A DNA stretch of 64,000 bases from Symbiodinium natans (Eukaryota; Sar; Dinophyceae; Suessiales; Symbiodiniaceae): the NCBI GenBank assembly GCA_905221605.1, contig CAJNDS010002495.1:1-64000 (forward strand). The letters run 5' to 3'. The position numbers and the translations under genes were made by a program. The notes under the pieces were generated by a model that made no database searches, was not told where the DNA came from, and was given only the letters and a program-made list of their open reading frames with translations. How positions within the stretch are numbered: position 1 is the stretch's first letter; every line of letters begins with the position of its first letter. Of this stretch, positions 1 to 9,924 are shown piece after piece.

Positions 1-480
1 TCCCATGCGCTTTCCGAAACGAGGGAGTAGCACTTAAGAACTTCAACCAGCTTTTTTTCGCAACTTGAAACAAAGCTTTACAATCGGCCTGGCTCGCCTT
101 GGCTTCAGGGCAGCGCGTTGCTTTAACTTTTTGAATCATTCTTTCCATCTTGCTTCATTTTGTTGTGCCACCTTGCTTCCAAGAGTACTTTTCGGTCTTG
201 TGCACGAAGTGCATGATGCACATCTTCCCTGCTGCTTTCCTTGCTATTTCATGCCGTCGTTCTTTGCATCTGCCTTGTTCCCTTCTTCCCCACTCTCCAT
301 CCCTGAGTGCTTTCTGTTTTGCTTCCTGGCCTTGCTTCTGGATCCGGGAGGGTTGCGGTACTTTCAGCTAAGAAACCCTTACAGCTTGCTGAGAACAGCT
401 CGTCTCTGTGGTGTACGTAGTTCCACCCTCGGTATGAGGTTGCCAGACTCTAACTCAAGTATTTCCTCACCTGGGTGTCC

Positions 481-519
<39 letters not shown>

Positions 520-1300
520 CAGAAATTGCCGCAGAGAATCCCACAAAAAACATATATGTACATCTCTCTGGAGTCTGGAGTGCTCCACCCTAGAGAACCC
601 CGACCCTAGAGAATCAAGTGCCCACCCCCAGAGATTTCTGGAGTAGCCTCCCGCATAGAATGCAGAGGATCCCGCACAGAAATGGTCCCTGGCGTTTCTG
701 CCATTCTGCCCCCAGGTATCTCAATGCCACGGCCGCGAGTCCATGCCCATGACAGTGCTTCGTGGTAAGGCCTGCTATGCTTTTTGATGTCTCCCTTTGT
801 TACTCTGGCCTTCCACTTTCGCGATCGACTGCCACAGCTCGCTGGAGGCCTCTTCTGAGTCCACTGCCTGTTCTCTTAAGGGGGCAGAACTTCGTAGATC
901 TCAGCACTTCGTACGGCTTTCAACAAGGCATTCAGCCTCCAGGCAGAGGACCGCCGCCCGGGCTTCGGCTGTGGCCTGACGTTGGCGTGCAAGCAGAACG
1001 AGCAGCTGCAGGTTCCGCTCGAGGCCCCAGCCGCATGTACCCGAAGCTGCTTCATCTGTGTGTGAACCTGGGAGGACTAGCAGCGACTAGCATGCAATAT
1101 CTGTGCTCTGAAGGTGCCTCTGACGATTTGTGCTTGCGGCCCCCCCTGGCCTGTTCCACTTGGCCTCTTTCCACGGTGGCAAGCTGCACAGCCTGAATTA
1201 CCCGGGGGAATCAAGGCCCTTCCTAAGGAAGTGGCTGTCTTGTTGCTTGCAAATCGAGGGCTCGAGCCTCTGTCCAATCACCTGTGTGTTCAGGTCGGGA
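1..1300. other. No supportable gene; degenerate repeats
   Basis: Open frames here are short or created by the C37 run. Between about 535 and 690 the sequence repeats short blocks built on 'agagaatc' and 'ccccagaga', with the look of a decayed short-period repeat. A related pair of blocks occurs near 19.13 kb. I see no exon with splice sites and convincing codon use. Confidence 0.5.
482..518. repeat. C37 homopolymer
   Basis: An uninterrupted run of about 37 C residues. It forces proline or glycine runs into every open frame across it, so frames here are not evidence of a gene. Its length may be unreliable in the assembly. Confidence 0.95.
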
Positions 1301-1309
1301 CTCTTGCAG

Positions 1310-1468
1310 GTTGCCACAGCAATGGCCAAGCAACCCCCGCCTCGAAACCTCTCACACTCCTCGCAAGCCGCGCGAGGCACTCTTTCCTATCTCGCACCTC
1401 TAACCGGCTCTAAGTCTACTTCGCAGCCCATGCAGCTCCAGAGCCAAGCTTCAACAGTGACAGACTAA
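1310..1468 (+). CDS. Candidate C-terminal exon, unrecognised protein
   Basis: A pyrimidine-rich stretch ending TTGCAG precedes an open frame that reads VATAMAKQPPPRNLSH and runs to a TAA at 1466-1468. The product would be a Ser/Gln/Thr-rich tail of about 52 residues without a recognisable domain. It lies on the same strand as the clearer exons at 3.7-7.3 kb. Support is the acceptor-like site and plausible codon use only. No upstream exon was identified, so it could be chance. Confidence 0.25.
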   Translation, partial: VATAMAKQPPPRNLSHSSQAARGTLSYLAPLTGSKSTSQPMQLQSQASTVTD

Positions 1469-2297
1469 GCTGCCAGCTTCAACAGCAGTTTCGGACTGGT
1501 GCCACAAGTCCTCGTTGTGCAGCAGCCGTGCTGCAACCCCGCAATGTCCAGTTCCATATGCTCGTGGACGCACTTCACTAGATCACAAGGCATCACCGAT
1601 CGGGTGCCTCCAAGTCGGCAGACAATTCGGCCAGCCTAACCAAGGGACACTCGCTCACCAGCGTAGATGCATGCAGCTGACAACAGCTACCCTCTGCCCC
1701 ACTCTACACCTCATCTTGTTCTTTACGGCAGGGAATGGATGTCAACGGCGTAGCCAAGGCATTCTCGTGTTCGGGCGCCTCTGAGAAATAACATTCCTTG
1801 AGCCTCATTGGGTGCGCATGGCTCACGATTTTTGCCGCCTTCGCCCAGCTGATTCATTTGGGCTTTGGTGCTCGCATCCCGTCCCCGTTTCGAGGCAAAT
1901 TGCCAACGCTTCGTGCATGCGTAGTTCTTCCTACAACTCCGCACCCGTCATGGGTCTTCTACTGCGCGTTTGCTGTTGTGCTCGAGGGGAAGCTATTCCA
2001 AGCATCGTGTGTGATTCGCAAAAAAATCAAAAAAATGACCTGCGCCATGCACATGCTGATGCAAGCATCGATCTGTTGCGTTGTGACCTTGTGGTGAAGT
2101 GCATGGAACGAGTCATCGCTCGCTGATGTCTCAGCCAGCAGGCATAGCCTCACACTCAATTCAAGTCTGTGTAGGATAGCTGGTAGCTTCAAGAGCTCAA
2201 GCCCAAGCTCAAGCTGAGCCACTCACTCTCTGATTCTGCACAACCTAAGGCGTGCAATTTCTGCTCGTGTTCCTGCGCCGGGCTTGCCGACAGGCAT

Positions 2298-2714
2298 GTG
2301 AGCATATGCCGCCGGTTACAGAATTTAGCGGAAGAGTGGTCTGGAGCACTGACGTCATCACCGGCCCCGCGCTCTTTTTTGGTTTTGGACTGGCATGCCC
2401 CTTCTTGGTTTGCATCGGCAGATGCCCGCTCCACCTGCGACGTTCGCAAGACCCCCCAGAAAAGACATGGGAAGCCTATGTCGAGCCTACTGCAGAGTGC
2501 GGGTACTGCACCACTCACAACAAATACAACAACTGCAGGCAGGAGGCCAGCCCGCGGAGCGCCTGGAAGCATAAAGCCAAGGGCACTTCCAAAAACTAAA
2601 CTCAGCTTGGAGGCATTTTATCAATTTTCAGAATTTCCCAGTTCCTTCTTGCTCAGGACCACCAGAAGTGGATCTTCCCCCCGACTCCCCATTGGCAAGT
2701 CTCGACTGTGCTGA
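2298..2714 (+). CDS. Candidate coding segment, unrecognised protein
   Basis: An open frame of 138 codons. Its last 60 residues are the most protein-like part and end in a basic tail, GKSRLC, before TGA. The antisense strand is also open over 2189-2572, with a Lys/Ser/Asp-rich reading after a GTCGCAG acceptor-like site, so strand is not certain. I prefer + because the neighbouring convincing exons are on +. No domain is recognised. Introns probably interrupt it. Confidence 0.28.
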   Translation: MSICRRLQNLAEEWSGALTSSPAPRSFLVLDWHAPSWFASADARSTCDVRKTPQKRHGKPMSSLLQSAGTAPLTTNTTTAGRRPARGAPGSIKPRALPKTKLSLEAFYQFSEFPSSFLLRTTRSGSSPRLPIGKSRLC

Positions 2715-3740
2715 AGGCAATGCCGCAATGCTGCAAAGAGCAGTGTCTGCACAGTGCGGATGGGAGCCGGGCACCCTCGCTCAACAGTACTCAAGCCCCT
2801 CAATAGCTTCTATGTCGGTATTTTTGAAACATTTTATCTTTTACCTCTCTAGTACTGCCAATATACAAAAAGCGTGGAGCCTGACACCAAGACATCAACA
2901 ACTCAACGAGAGAGTACCAACACCCCAAAAGCGAGACCCTTCTCAGCCTCGAAGCAAAATAAAGAGAAGGCCCCTAAACTTTTCCCTTTTGCATCAGGCT
3001 TGCCCATCCCATAAGCCGTTTACTGCCTTCTGCCCTGGTGTAACCTGGCGTGTGAAAAACAACGGCGGCCGGAGGTCTTGAACACACAATTAGATGACAC
3101 GTGGCATGAGATATCGTGCTGCGCTGGATGCCTGCAGCTTTCCGGAAGTGTGTTGCAGCTCCTGCAGGTGCGGAACCAACGGTTGCGACGACGCACTGGC
3201 AAATTTCATGCACAAACCATTGTGTCCTTTTCCAGCCTGATGGTGTCTCTGGAGCAAATGCTCGTGTGAGCACTGAGCGGGTTCAGACCTTGAACTCTGA
3301 AGTCCATACCGGTCCATGCCACATGATTGTTGCTGCTGCAGAGGTGTCCAGGAATTCAAAAACAGTCCAGTGCAAACTTGGAGGCTGGTGGCTGCCTGAG
3401 TTGCACTGTGCCGCTCAACATGCACCTCCCTAAGAGAAGCGCGGGGCTGGGCAGGGGAGGGCGCTCATTTCGTTGCGATGTTGCATTTGTTGCTGCTGAT
3501 CCGCTTCTTCGTCGTCGTTGACTGTTGCGTCTCGCTGCCGTGGCGGTCAACATTGTCTTCGTCCTGGCCTGCTGTTCATGCTGCCGCAAGACGGATCTTT
3601 TATGCTGGTGTGCGCAATCACGACAACAACATCGACATCACCAATGATCTATCCGGACTAGGGTCCACGCTGGGACATCAGAAAGGTGCCGGTGCTTCTG
3701 CTGAGTACCGCTCCCGAAATGCCGGTTTTTTTGGTCCGCA

Positions 3741-4016
3741 GGCAGGACCCCCACTGCGGATCTCCTGGATTCCGCTAGGGACCCCATGGGCCCCCTGGAA
3801 CGAGACGGCCTTTGGTTCAAGGAGGGATTCGACCATGGAAGCGCGGTCTTTCAGCAGGCTGTGCCAGCTTCCGTCGTACAGAATTTCAGGGACCCTCGGC
3901 TGAATTTTAGAGACTCTTCTGGGATGCGTCCGTGGAACATAATGGAACCTGACAGCTCCCGCACGAGTTTTTACCCCGACAGCTTGCATGGTCCTAGCAT
4001 CGGGGAGCTTCACTAG
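3741..4016 (+). CDS. Candidate terminal exon, unrecognised protein
   Basis: A run of T followed by GGTCCGCAG makes a good acceptor just before 3741. The frame entered there reads RTPTADLLDSARDPMG, stays open for about 92 codons and stops at TAG 4014-4016. The C-terminal half is rich in Pro, Ser, Phe and Asn with natural codon use. An overlapping frame from 3478 begins with a hydrophobic run (MLHLLLLIRFFVVVDCC) that could be an N-terminal signal, but it is in a different phase, so an intron would have to join them. Function unknown. Confidence 0.4.
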   Translation, partial: GRTPTADLLDSARDPMGPLERDGLWFKEGFDHGSAVFQQAVPASVVQNFRDPRLNFRDSSGMRPWNIMEPDSSRTSFYPDSLHGPSIGELH

Positions 4017-4545
4017 TTGCTCTGTGGACTTTCCACGGAGCCGAGGCGATGCACTCCAGCAGGATCTTATGTAAGATGGTCACCCGACCGTACCTGCCTG
4101 TCTGCAAAACAAGTACCGATGCATCAGAGGTCCACTGTCCAAACCTGAGTGGTCCCTTCCTTGCTGCCAAAGCACTCGTCTCTCTGCTAGCCGCGCTTCA
4201 AGATGTTCCTTGTGCTCCTGCAGCCTTGCCTTCAATTCGTTGCCACGCATCGACATGACTTGAGAGCATGGCGAACGAAAGCTAGTTCATGCTAGTTCCC
4301 TCGCAGAAGGCCAGCGCATCAAGACAGCACATGCGGGCATCAAACGACGTATGTGCTAGGTGAGCTTGTGTGATACGATTCAAAACAGCACATGTGTGAG
4401 ATTGTGTGAGAGCAACCGTGTGTCAACATCAATCAAAGTACCGGTTCAACAAGAGGCCCAGGGGGGCCTCAGTGGGCCGGGGGGGATCGCCTTGTGACGG
4501 ACACACAACGCCCCCTCTTAAATCTCCGAAATATTGGAGATTAAG

Positions 4546-4894
4546 GCCCTGGAGTTTGTAAACAAGACCTCCGGCAAGCTTCAAAGGAGCTAGCTTTCGT
4601 GACAAATCGTGATGCCAGGCTTGTCAAGATTCTTGCAGGTGGCCTCACGCTGAAGTACTGCAGGCAGCGAATCTCGGACAATGCGCCGGCCTGAAAGGGT
4701 GTTTTGCTAGCCGAATCTGGCTGAAACTTTAAGTTTAAGTACCGGCTGACAGTTTTGGAGCGCCTGGACATAGCCAGACATTGCTCCTATGCACACGCTG
4801 AATATGGACAAGGCGCAGCTTTGTTGCAGAAGCTCATGGTGCTGCTTGATGACCAGCGTGTCCGTCTGAGGTTGCACGAGGCTGGAATCAGAAG
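4546..4894 (+). CDS. Two exons of an unrecognised helical protein
   Basis: Two strongly coding stretches lie close together. The first (about 4546-4688) reads KQDLRQASKELAFVTNRD and KILAGGLTLKYCRQR. The second (4753-4894) follows a TGACAG acceptor, reads LERLDIARHCSYAHAEYGQG then LQKLMVLLDDQRVRLRLHEA, and ends at an AGAAG/GTCACC donor in phase 2. Both are amphipathic and rich in Leu, Arg, Glu and Asp, suggesting an alpha-helical or coiled protein. The junction between them is not settled: a GA donor near 4670 gives a continuous frame. No start or stop was found, and the gene probably continues toward 6.5-7.3 kb. The antisense frame at 4541-4771 looks like a shadow. Confidence 0.55.
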
Positions 4895-6500
4895 GTCACC
4901 ACAAGTACAGTTGCTTTGACTTCTTCGCCCTACGGTCACGCCCGAGTAGTGAACTGCCGGCTCTTCCCACACGCTCTTGCCAAAGTAAGCTTTGCGCGCT
5001 CGTTTTTTTTCATTGTTCTTGTTGTGCCTTCGCACTGGGCGGGCGCGCACGGTAGCCTACCTGATGACCCACACTGGTATTCCAATACCTGCACCAGTGG
5101 TGTCAAGACTCGCATGTATATCTGTCAAGCCAACACGCAGCAGGAACAAGTGCCTGGTTCCGACCGCAGTGCTCACCAGGCAGTGCTTCCAAGTGTTGGT
5201 GTGAGAATGTGTGAGATGCAGCTGCCCATCCGGTCTGGGTCCCTTAAAGGGCCATCAAAGGGTTTTGCAAAACCAAGCCTTGGTCTTCGTAGCTACGCAT
5301 CCCACCCAATTCAATAACATTGCGCTGCTTGGAAACAGCCGCTGAGTTCCTGTGAGATGTCGTCTGAGCCTCTTCCACTCTACGCGAATGCTGGAAATGT
5401 TTTGTCTTCTCCTTGCCCTCGAACCTTTCCCTCTCATCCTAGTTGCGTACACATGCTGAATTGTGCTGAACACAGATGAAATTTGGCTTTTCGCCCGACG
5501 ACCCCAAGCCACGCCTGATCTGCAAAGATGCTGGTTCGCCCCATCAGGATGATGGAAATGCGAGGGCCTGTAGCCTCCTTCAGGAGGAAGCAACAGCAAA
5601 CAAGGTCAGAACCGCCGCTACAACCGCTACTGGGCCGCCATTTAGCGAATTTCATGCCATTTTCTGCTGCTCGCAAGCTCCCCTCCCAATCCCTCCCACC
5701 CTCTGCGGGTACACTCGGTGCAGAAAGTGGTCATCCACCCAGTCGTTGAATGCCATGATGTCGCCATTTGCTTGAAGGAAGGGGATCCTTGATCTCAAGC
5801 GAGGTGCATGTTCGATTCGGCTCTCAGTGTTCCCTGCAAGGCTGCTGCTCGGTCTCTCCCTCCTCCAGGCGGAAGACCAGCTCTCCTAGCTTTCAAAACT
5901 GTGTGACGCTGTGACAGTTCATCCGTGACTGCAGCGAGAACTGCAAACTGCCCTGTGGCTGAGCACCTTGCGCGCTGCACCAAAAGAGGCACTGACCTTG
6001 GTTATGGAAAGCTGCTGCACATGACCGCACATGCACTGGAGGCACTGCACGTTTGAACTGCTTCTGGCGCGTTGTACAAGTCTTTGCTGAATGCGTGCGT
6101 CCAGGCAGCTGTCACATTCACATTGTGCCTTGGTTGGACTGGGCACAAGGAATCTCAACCACGAACGTGTAAGTAAGGCCACAAAAACGACCCGGAGCGG
6201 CACCTCACATGACTCATCCCTCAAGGACAGGTCACCGAAGATGACAGTCGCGATGAAAATCGCAGCCGCTGGAACCATCCTCATAGACGTTCGCCCACCA
6301 CATGAGCATCTCCACATTCAACGTGGCCTTCCGGAGTCTGACAGCAACTTTGCGGATCTTCCACTCTAGTGACTCTAGTGTAGAGGGACATATATAAGGG
6401 GGACTTGAGAGCGAGACCAAAAGCCAAGCCACGATCAACGTCCGAAGGATGAAAGCAGACGCGACAAGCCTCAAGAGTTTTGCAAATGCGCTTAAAGCAA
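4895..6500. other. No resolved gene
   Basis: Probably intron or intergenic sequence of the + gene at 4.5-7.3 kb. Open frames at 5477-5775 (+) and 5919-6317 (-) are present. The minus one has a hydrophobic N-terminus and several Cys, but neither has splice sites and codon use good enough to choose. Confidence 0.4.
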
Positions 6501-6504
6501 TGCC

Positions 6505-6864
6505 TTGTGCTTTGTGCCTTGTGCTTTGTGTGGAAATCTCCTGCGCGCGCCGGATGGCGAGGTTTGCCGAGATGCTCCAAGTCAATTTCCGTCCTGTATC
6601 GGTTGTCAACGAACGCCATGCCTCGGTGAAAATGTTGCTTCAAAGAAGGGAAACTGCAGACTCTCCGAAGTCTTCTTTGACCCCGCAACGGAGCGTCAAT
6701 TTGAGCGTTTTTGTGCGTCATGCCTCAGAGACTCATTCTCTCACCAAGTCACCACCAGGCGGCCTGTACTTGCCCGAAACATCGAGCTCAGACCAGAGGG
6801 CCTCGAAGAGCTCCATGTCATTGACGTCGCAGAATGCCGACTTGATGTGCCGGGTGTTGCCTAA
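6505..6864 (+). CDS. Cys-containing exon, unrecognised protein
   Basis: The frame reads FFDPATERQFERFCASCLRD followed by ARNIELRPEGLEELHVIDVA, to a TAA at 6862-6864. Codon use in the last 70 codons is clearly coding-like. Earlier in the same frame are paired cysteines (CIGC, CRTPC-like spacing), so a zinc-binding fold is possible, but no named zinc finger matches. Likely acceptors are the CTGCAG at about 6660 or the CAAAG at about 6645. A GT donor (GTGCCGG/GTGTTG) near 6856 could end the exon before the stop. It may belong to the same + gene as the 4.5-4.9 kb exons. Confidence 0.45.
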   Translation: MCFVPCALCGNLLRAPDGEVCRDAPSQFPSCIGCQRTPCLGENVASKKGNCRLSEVFFDPATERQFERFCASCLRDSFSHQVTTRRPVLARNIELRPEGLEELHVIDVAECRLDVPGVA

Positions 6865-7172
6865 GTTGAATAGCTCCTTTTTCCAACAGTTGCCTAGCTC
6901 CTACTCAGCTGCTCGACTTCCTGGAAACCTTTGCTTTCGCCTATGGCCTATGTTCAAGAACTAGGCATTGTCACTGGACGGCAGTTGAGGCATGGCCCTA
7001 CAGAGGAGCGATCAGAATCCACATTTGTCACTGTTGCCGGCTTTTCAAAGCACATCACCGCGCATAGCTTTGTTCTAAAAATCAAGGTTATTTTCGTTTT
7101 CGATACTGATGCTCACACACGCTTTTCTTGTTTTGCCAGCCGCATGGTTGGCATGCCGCTTGAACACTTTTT

Positions 7173-7300
7173 TTGGACCTGCCTGACCTGCGGACGCCGG
7201 CGAAAACGTCTGTCTTTGAGTTTGTTCAGATAGAAGATGGTGCGGAAGATGCCTGGCCGGAAACCAAAGTCCGAATCCAAACAACAGCATTACTAAACTC
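7173..7300 (+). CDS. Candidate acidic exon, unrecognised protein
   Basis: A short + frame reads FEFVQIEDGAEDAWPETKV with coding-like codon use, after a T-rich stretch (cactttttttgg). It sits 300 bases beyond the 6.5-6.86 kb exon on the same strand and may continue that gene. No domain recognised. The antisense frame is also open. Confidence 0.3.
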
Positions 7301-7598
7301 TAACCCCAAAATACCTCAAATGTTTAGTACAGAATGCAATCTAGCATCGTCTAGCATTCCAAATGCAATATTGTGATGATCTGAGCGTAGTAAAGCAGAA
7401 TATGGTGGGCCATACGTAACACACGATTGTGCTGAATATGTCTCTGGGATTGACTTGAAGAGGGGGTTCTACCAACCTTGACTGACCGTTCACGTCTTAC
7501 TGCACCTCCTTGACTTGGTGTTGATACAAAGATGGAAAACAAGAACTGTGGAGCTTGATTGATTGGGTTGGTTGGATTGTGGTGGTTGCGGTTGTTGC

Positions 7599-7775
7599 GG
7601 CGGTTGGGGTTGTTGGGGTTGTTGGGGTTGTTGGGGTTGTTGGGGTTGTTGGGATTGTTGGGGTTGTTGGGGTTGTTGGGTGTTGGGGTTGTGGGGGTTG
7701 TGGGGGTTGTGGGGGTTGTGGGGGTTGTGGGGGTTGTGGGGGTTGTGGGGGTTGTGGGGGTTGTGGGGGTTGTGG
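7599..7775. repeat. G-rich 9-bp minisatellite (two unit types)
   Basis: About ten copies of GGGGTTGTT are followed by about ten copies of GGGGGTTGT. The unit changes sharply near 7682. All three frames are open on both strands, giving spurious Thr/Pro, Asn/Pro and Gly/Cys/Trp repeats. The + strand has regularly spaced G4-G5 runs and could form G-quadruplexes. Confidence 0.95.
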
Positions 7776-7789
7776 AGAGTTGCGTAAAA

Positions 7790-7817
7790 AGGGGGGGGGG
7801 GGAGGGAGGGGGGGGTG
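7790..7817. repeat. G-run tract
   Basis: G homopolymers broken by single A residues. They follow the 9-bp minisatellite directly and add to a 400-base G-rich block. Confidence 0.9.
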
Positions 7818-7935
7818 CCTTATGTTCCCGCAGGCCGCAGTGGCGCGCACTATCGGGTTGTGGGGCTTGTTGGGATTGTGGGGCTTGTTGCGGCTGTTGG
7901 GGTTGTCGGGGTTGTTGCGGTTGTTGCAGTGGTGC

Positions 7936-8006
7936 TAGTGGTGGTGGTGGTGGTGGTGGTGGTGGTGGTGGTGGTGGTGGTGGTGGTGGTGGTGGTGGTG
8001 GTGGTA
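7936..8006. repeat. (GGT)n microsatellite
   Basis: More than 20 perfect GGT/GTG repeats. The antisense frames become poly-His, poly-Pro or poly-Thr, so the long open frames here (7351-8082 and 7935-8357, minus) are repeat artefacts. Confidence 0.97.
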
Positions 8007-8530
8007 GGGTTGTCGAGTTTGGGACCTGTGCATCCATCGTGTGAAGCATCGAAAACATTGGTATTTGCAGTGTTTTCGGCATGCGGCAACTTCAAAATCG
8101 TGTTTTCGCCTAGGTTTCGCGCGCATGCATGTGGCTTGGGTTTGTGCTGGTTGTGCCAAGCAGCAGCTCAAGCTGCGCTGGCACATCTCTGTGATGCCAG
8201 GCACGGGGTGTTCCTGAGTGACAGCTGGAAGTAGGTAGAGGGAGGGAGGTGAGATTGGACTTGAACCCAACGTCACGCAGCCCCCTACAACAGCACTCAT
8301 GTTCGTGATCGTGCAGTGAAGACACGAGCATCTCTGCAAGTTGAATCGATGGTCCATGGCAAGTGCATTGTCATATGCAGCACCCTGACTAACAACATGG
8401 TCACCTGTGTTCTGGTCACGACGAGACGCTTCCAGTACACAGCGGTCTGCGAGTACCTTCAGGAAACATGTTGAAGGAGCAACTCTGCTATTCGCAGGAG
8501 TTCTGATGCACTCAAGGCAGGGCCTTCCGG

Positions 8531-9082
8531 TTGACAGTGGTGCTGATCCAGCCCTCAGTGGGACCTTCGCCTGGCAAAACTCAAAACAACACAGGGATCA
8601 AATGCAGCGCTCGGCCAGGCGATGCCAGGTGTGTGCAGAGAGCCTTGCCTCTCAGCTTGCGGAAATGCAAGCGGGCCTCGGATCTGAGCTCAGAAGTCAC
8701 TCGATGGCTGCGGATTGTAACTTTGATGATACAGGCACTAAATTCAGCAATTCAGAAGCCCCCAGAAGCCGCAGAAGGCCTTGTCGCGTGGCGACGTAGT
8801 GACATGTTTCATGCATGCCAGGTTGCTCCGCGCAATTCGAGTTCCCAGACGATGGAACCGGTGGATAGGCGAGTCTCTGCCTCCGTGACACCAACACGTC
8901 CAGTCCAAGGTTTTCTCAAGCGAACTAAGGGAGCAGACCACAGTTGTGCCCAGTGCCTGAGGGGAGTGGATGGCGGGCCCCATGCGAACAATGACACCTT
9001 AAACACTCGGACCAGGGGCCAATGTGCGGAATGGGCAATTGAAGCACTTGCCGCTTACCCCTCATGCCCCTTAAACTCCTAA
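8531..9082 (+). CDS. Long open frame, unrecognised
   Basis: A 183-codon + frame, one of the longest in this part. It includes SEVTRWLRIVTLMIQALNSA and a Cys/His-containing segment (DHSCAQCLRG). It lies just beyond the minisatellite block at the switch between + and minus coding signal. No domain, no clear splice sites, and the antisense frames are partly open, so it may be non-coding. Confidence 0.25.
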   Translation: MTVVLIQPSVGPSPGKTQNNTGIKCSARPGDARCVQRALPLSLRKCKRASDLSSEVTRWLRIVTLMIQALNSAIQKPPEAAEGLVAWRRSDMFHACQVAPRNSSSQTMEPVDRRVSASVTPTRPVQGFLKRTKGADHSCAQCLRGVDGGPHANNDTLNTRTRGQCAEWAIEALAAYPSCPLNS

Positions 9083-9924
9083 TGCCCTCTACACGAAGTC
9101 TCGAAGATTCTCGAAATCTGACCTGCTGCAGACCTGTTGCCCGACAGGCTCGACAGGGTTGCCTGGGCCCACTGGCCAGCTCCCAGCTGTACCGTTGGGG
9201 GCGAGTGCGCGAAGCGTTTATGAAGTTCGGCCCAGTGGCAGCCAAATATCAAACAAAAAGTGCACCGAGCTATAACATTTATGACGCGTGAGCTGAAGCA
9301 ATGCTGACCTTCGTGCTTCAGATGTTGGGTGGCCAAGGCAAGGGTCCCTGGCAGGTCATGTAAGTCACTGTAAGTCAGATCATTTATGTTGGGCCCACTT
9401 CTGTCCTTGAAAACAGATAACACAGGCTCACATCACCCCGTTGACTGACTAGACTGAAGCCCCCTTCATGCTTTCACAATGCAGCTATGCAAACTGTTAG
9501 TAGGTGACCGCAAGTGGCAACTTGCTTCCTCCAGCCGCAGGTTTTCGCCCACACTCAATGGCAATCACTGGGTTGCAGGATGCTGAGATTGTCTGAGATT
9601 CTCTACCTTCTCCAGATCTCTCCAGAACATGAGGAATCCAGGAATCTAGGATAGTCTAGGACTAGGAGTCTGGTGCCCCTGTGCATTTGCATGAAGCACG
9701 ACAACATGCACAAACTGAACTCTGAGGCATCTGAAGCCTTCGGCTGTCAGAGAGCTGATTTCTCAGAGCCACAACTGCGCCAATGAAACTGCGCATGAAT
9801 TGCATCAATGAATTCTCTTAAGCTTCGGCTGCCGCTGTCACGGCCAGAGAATCCTCCTCTGAAGTGGGAGGCAACAAAATTGCGGGCTTGCCTGTGTCTA
9901 GAACGGCCAAGGGAAGCTCGCTGT

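Noticed and set aside
65-646. 193-codon + frame with poly-Pro
   Set aside because: The frame depends on the C37 homopolymer. The rest has no splice sites or domain.
7351-8357. Long minus frames with Pro, Thr, Gln or His runs (243 and 140 codons)
   Set aside because: They are created by the 9-bp and GGT repeats, where every frame is open.
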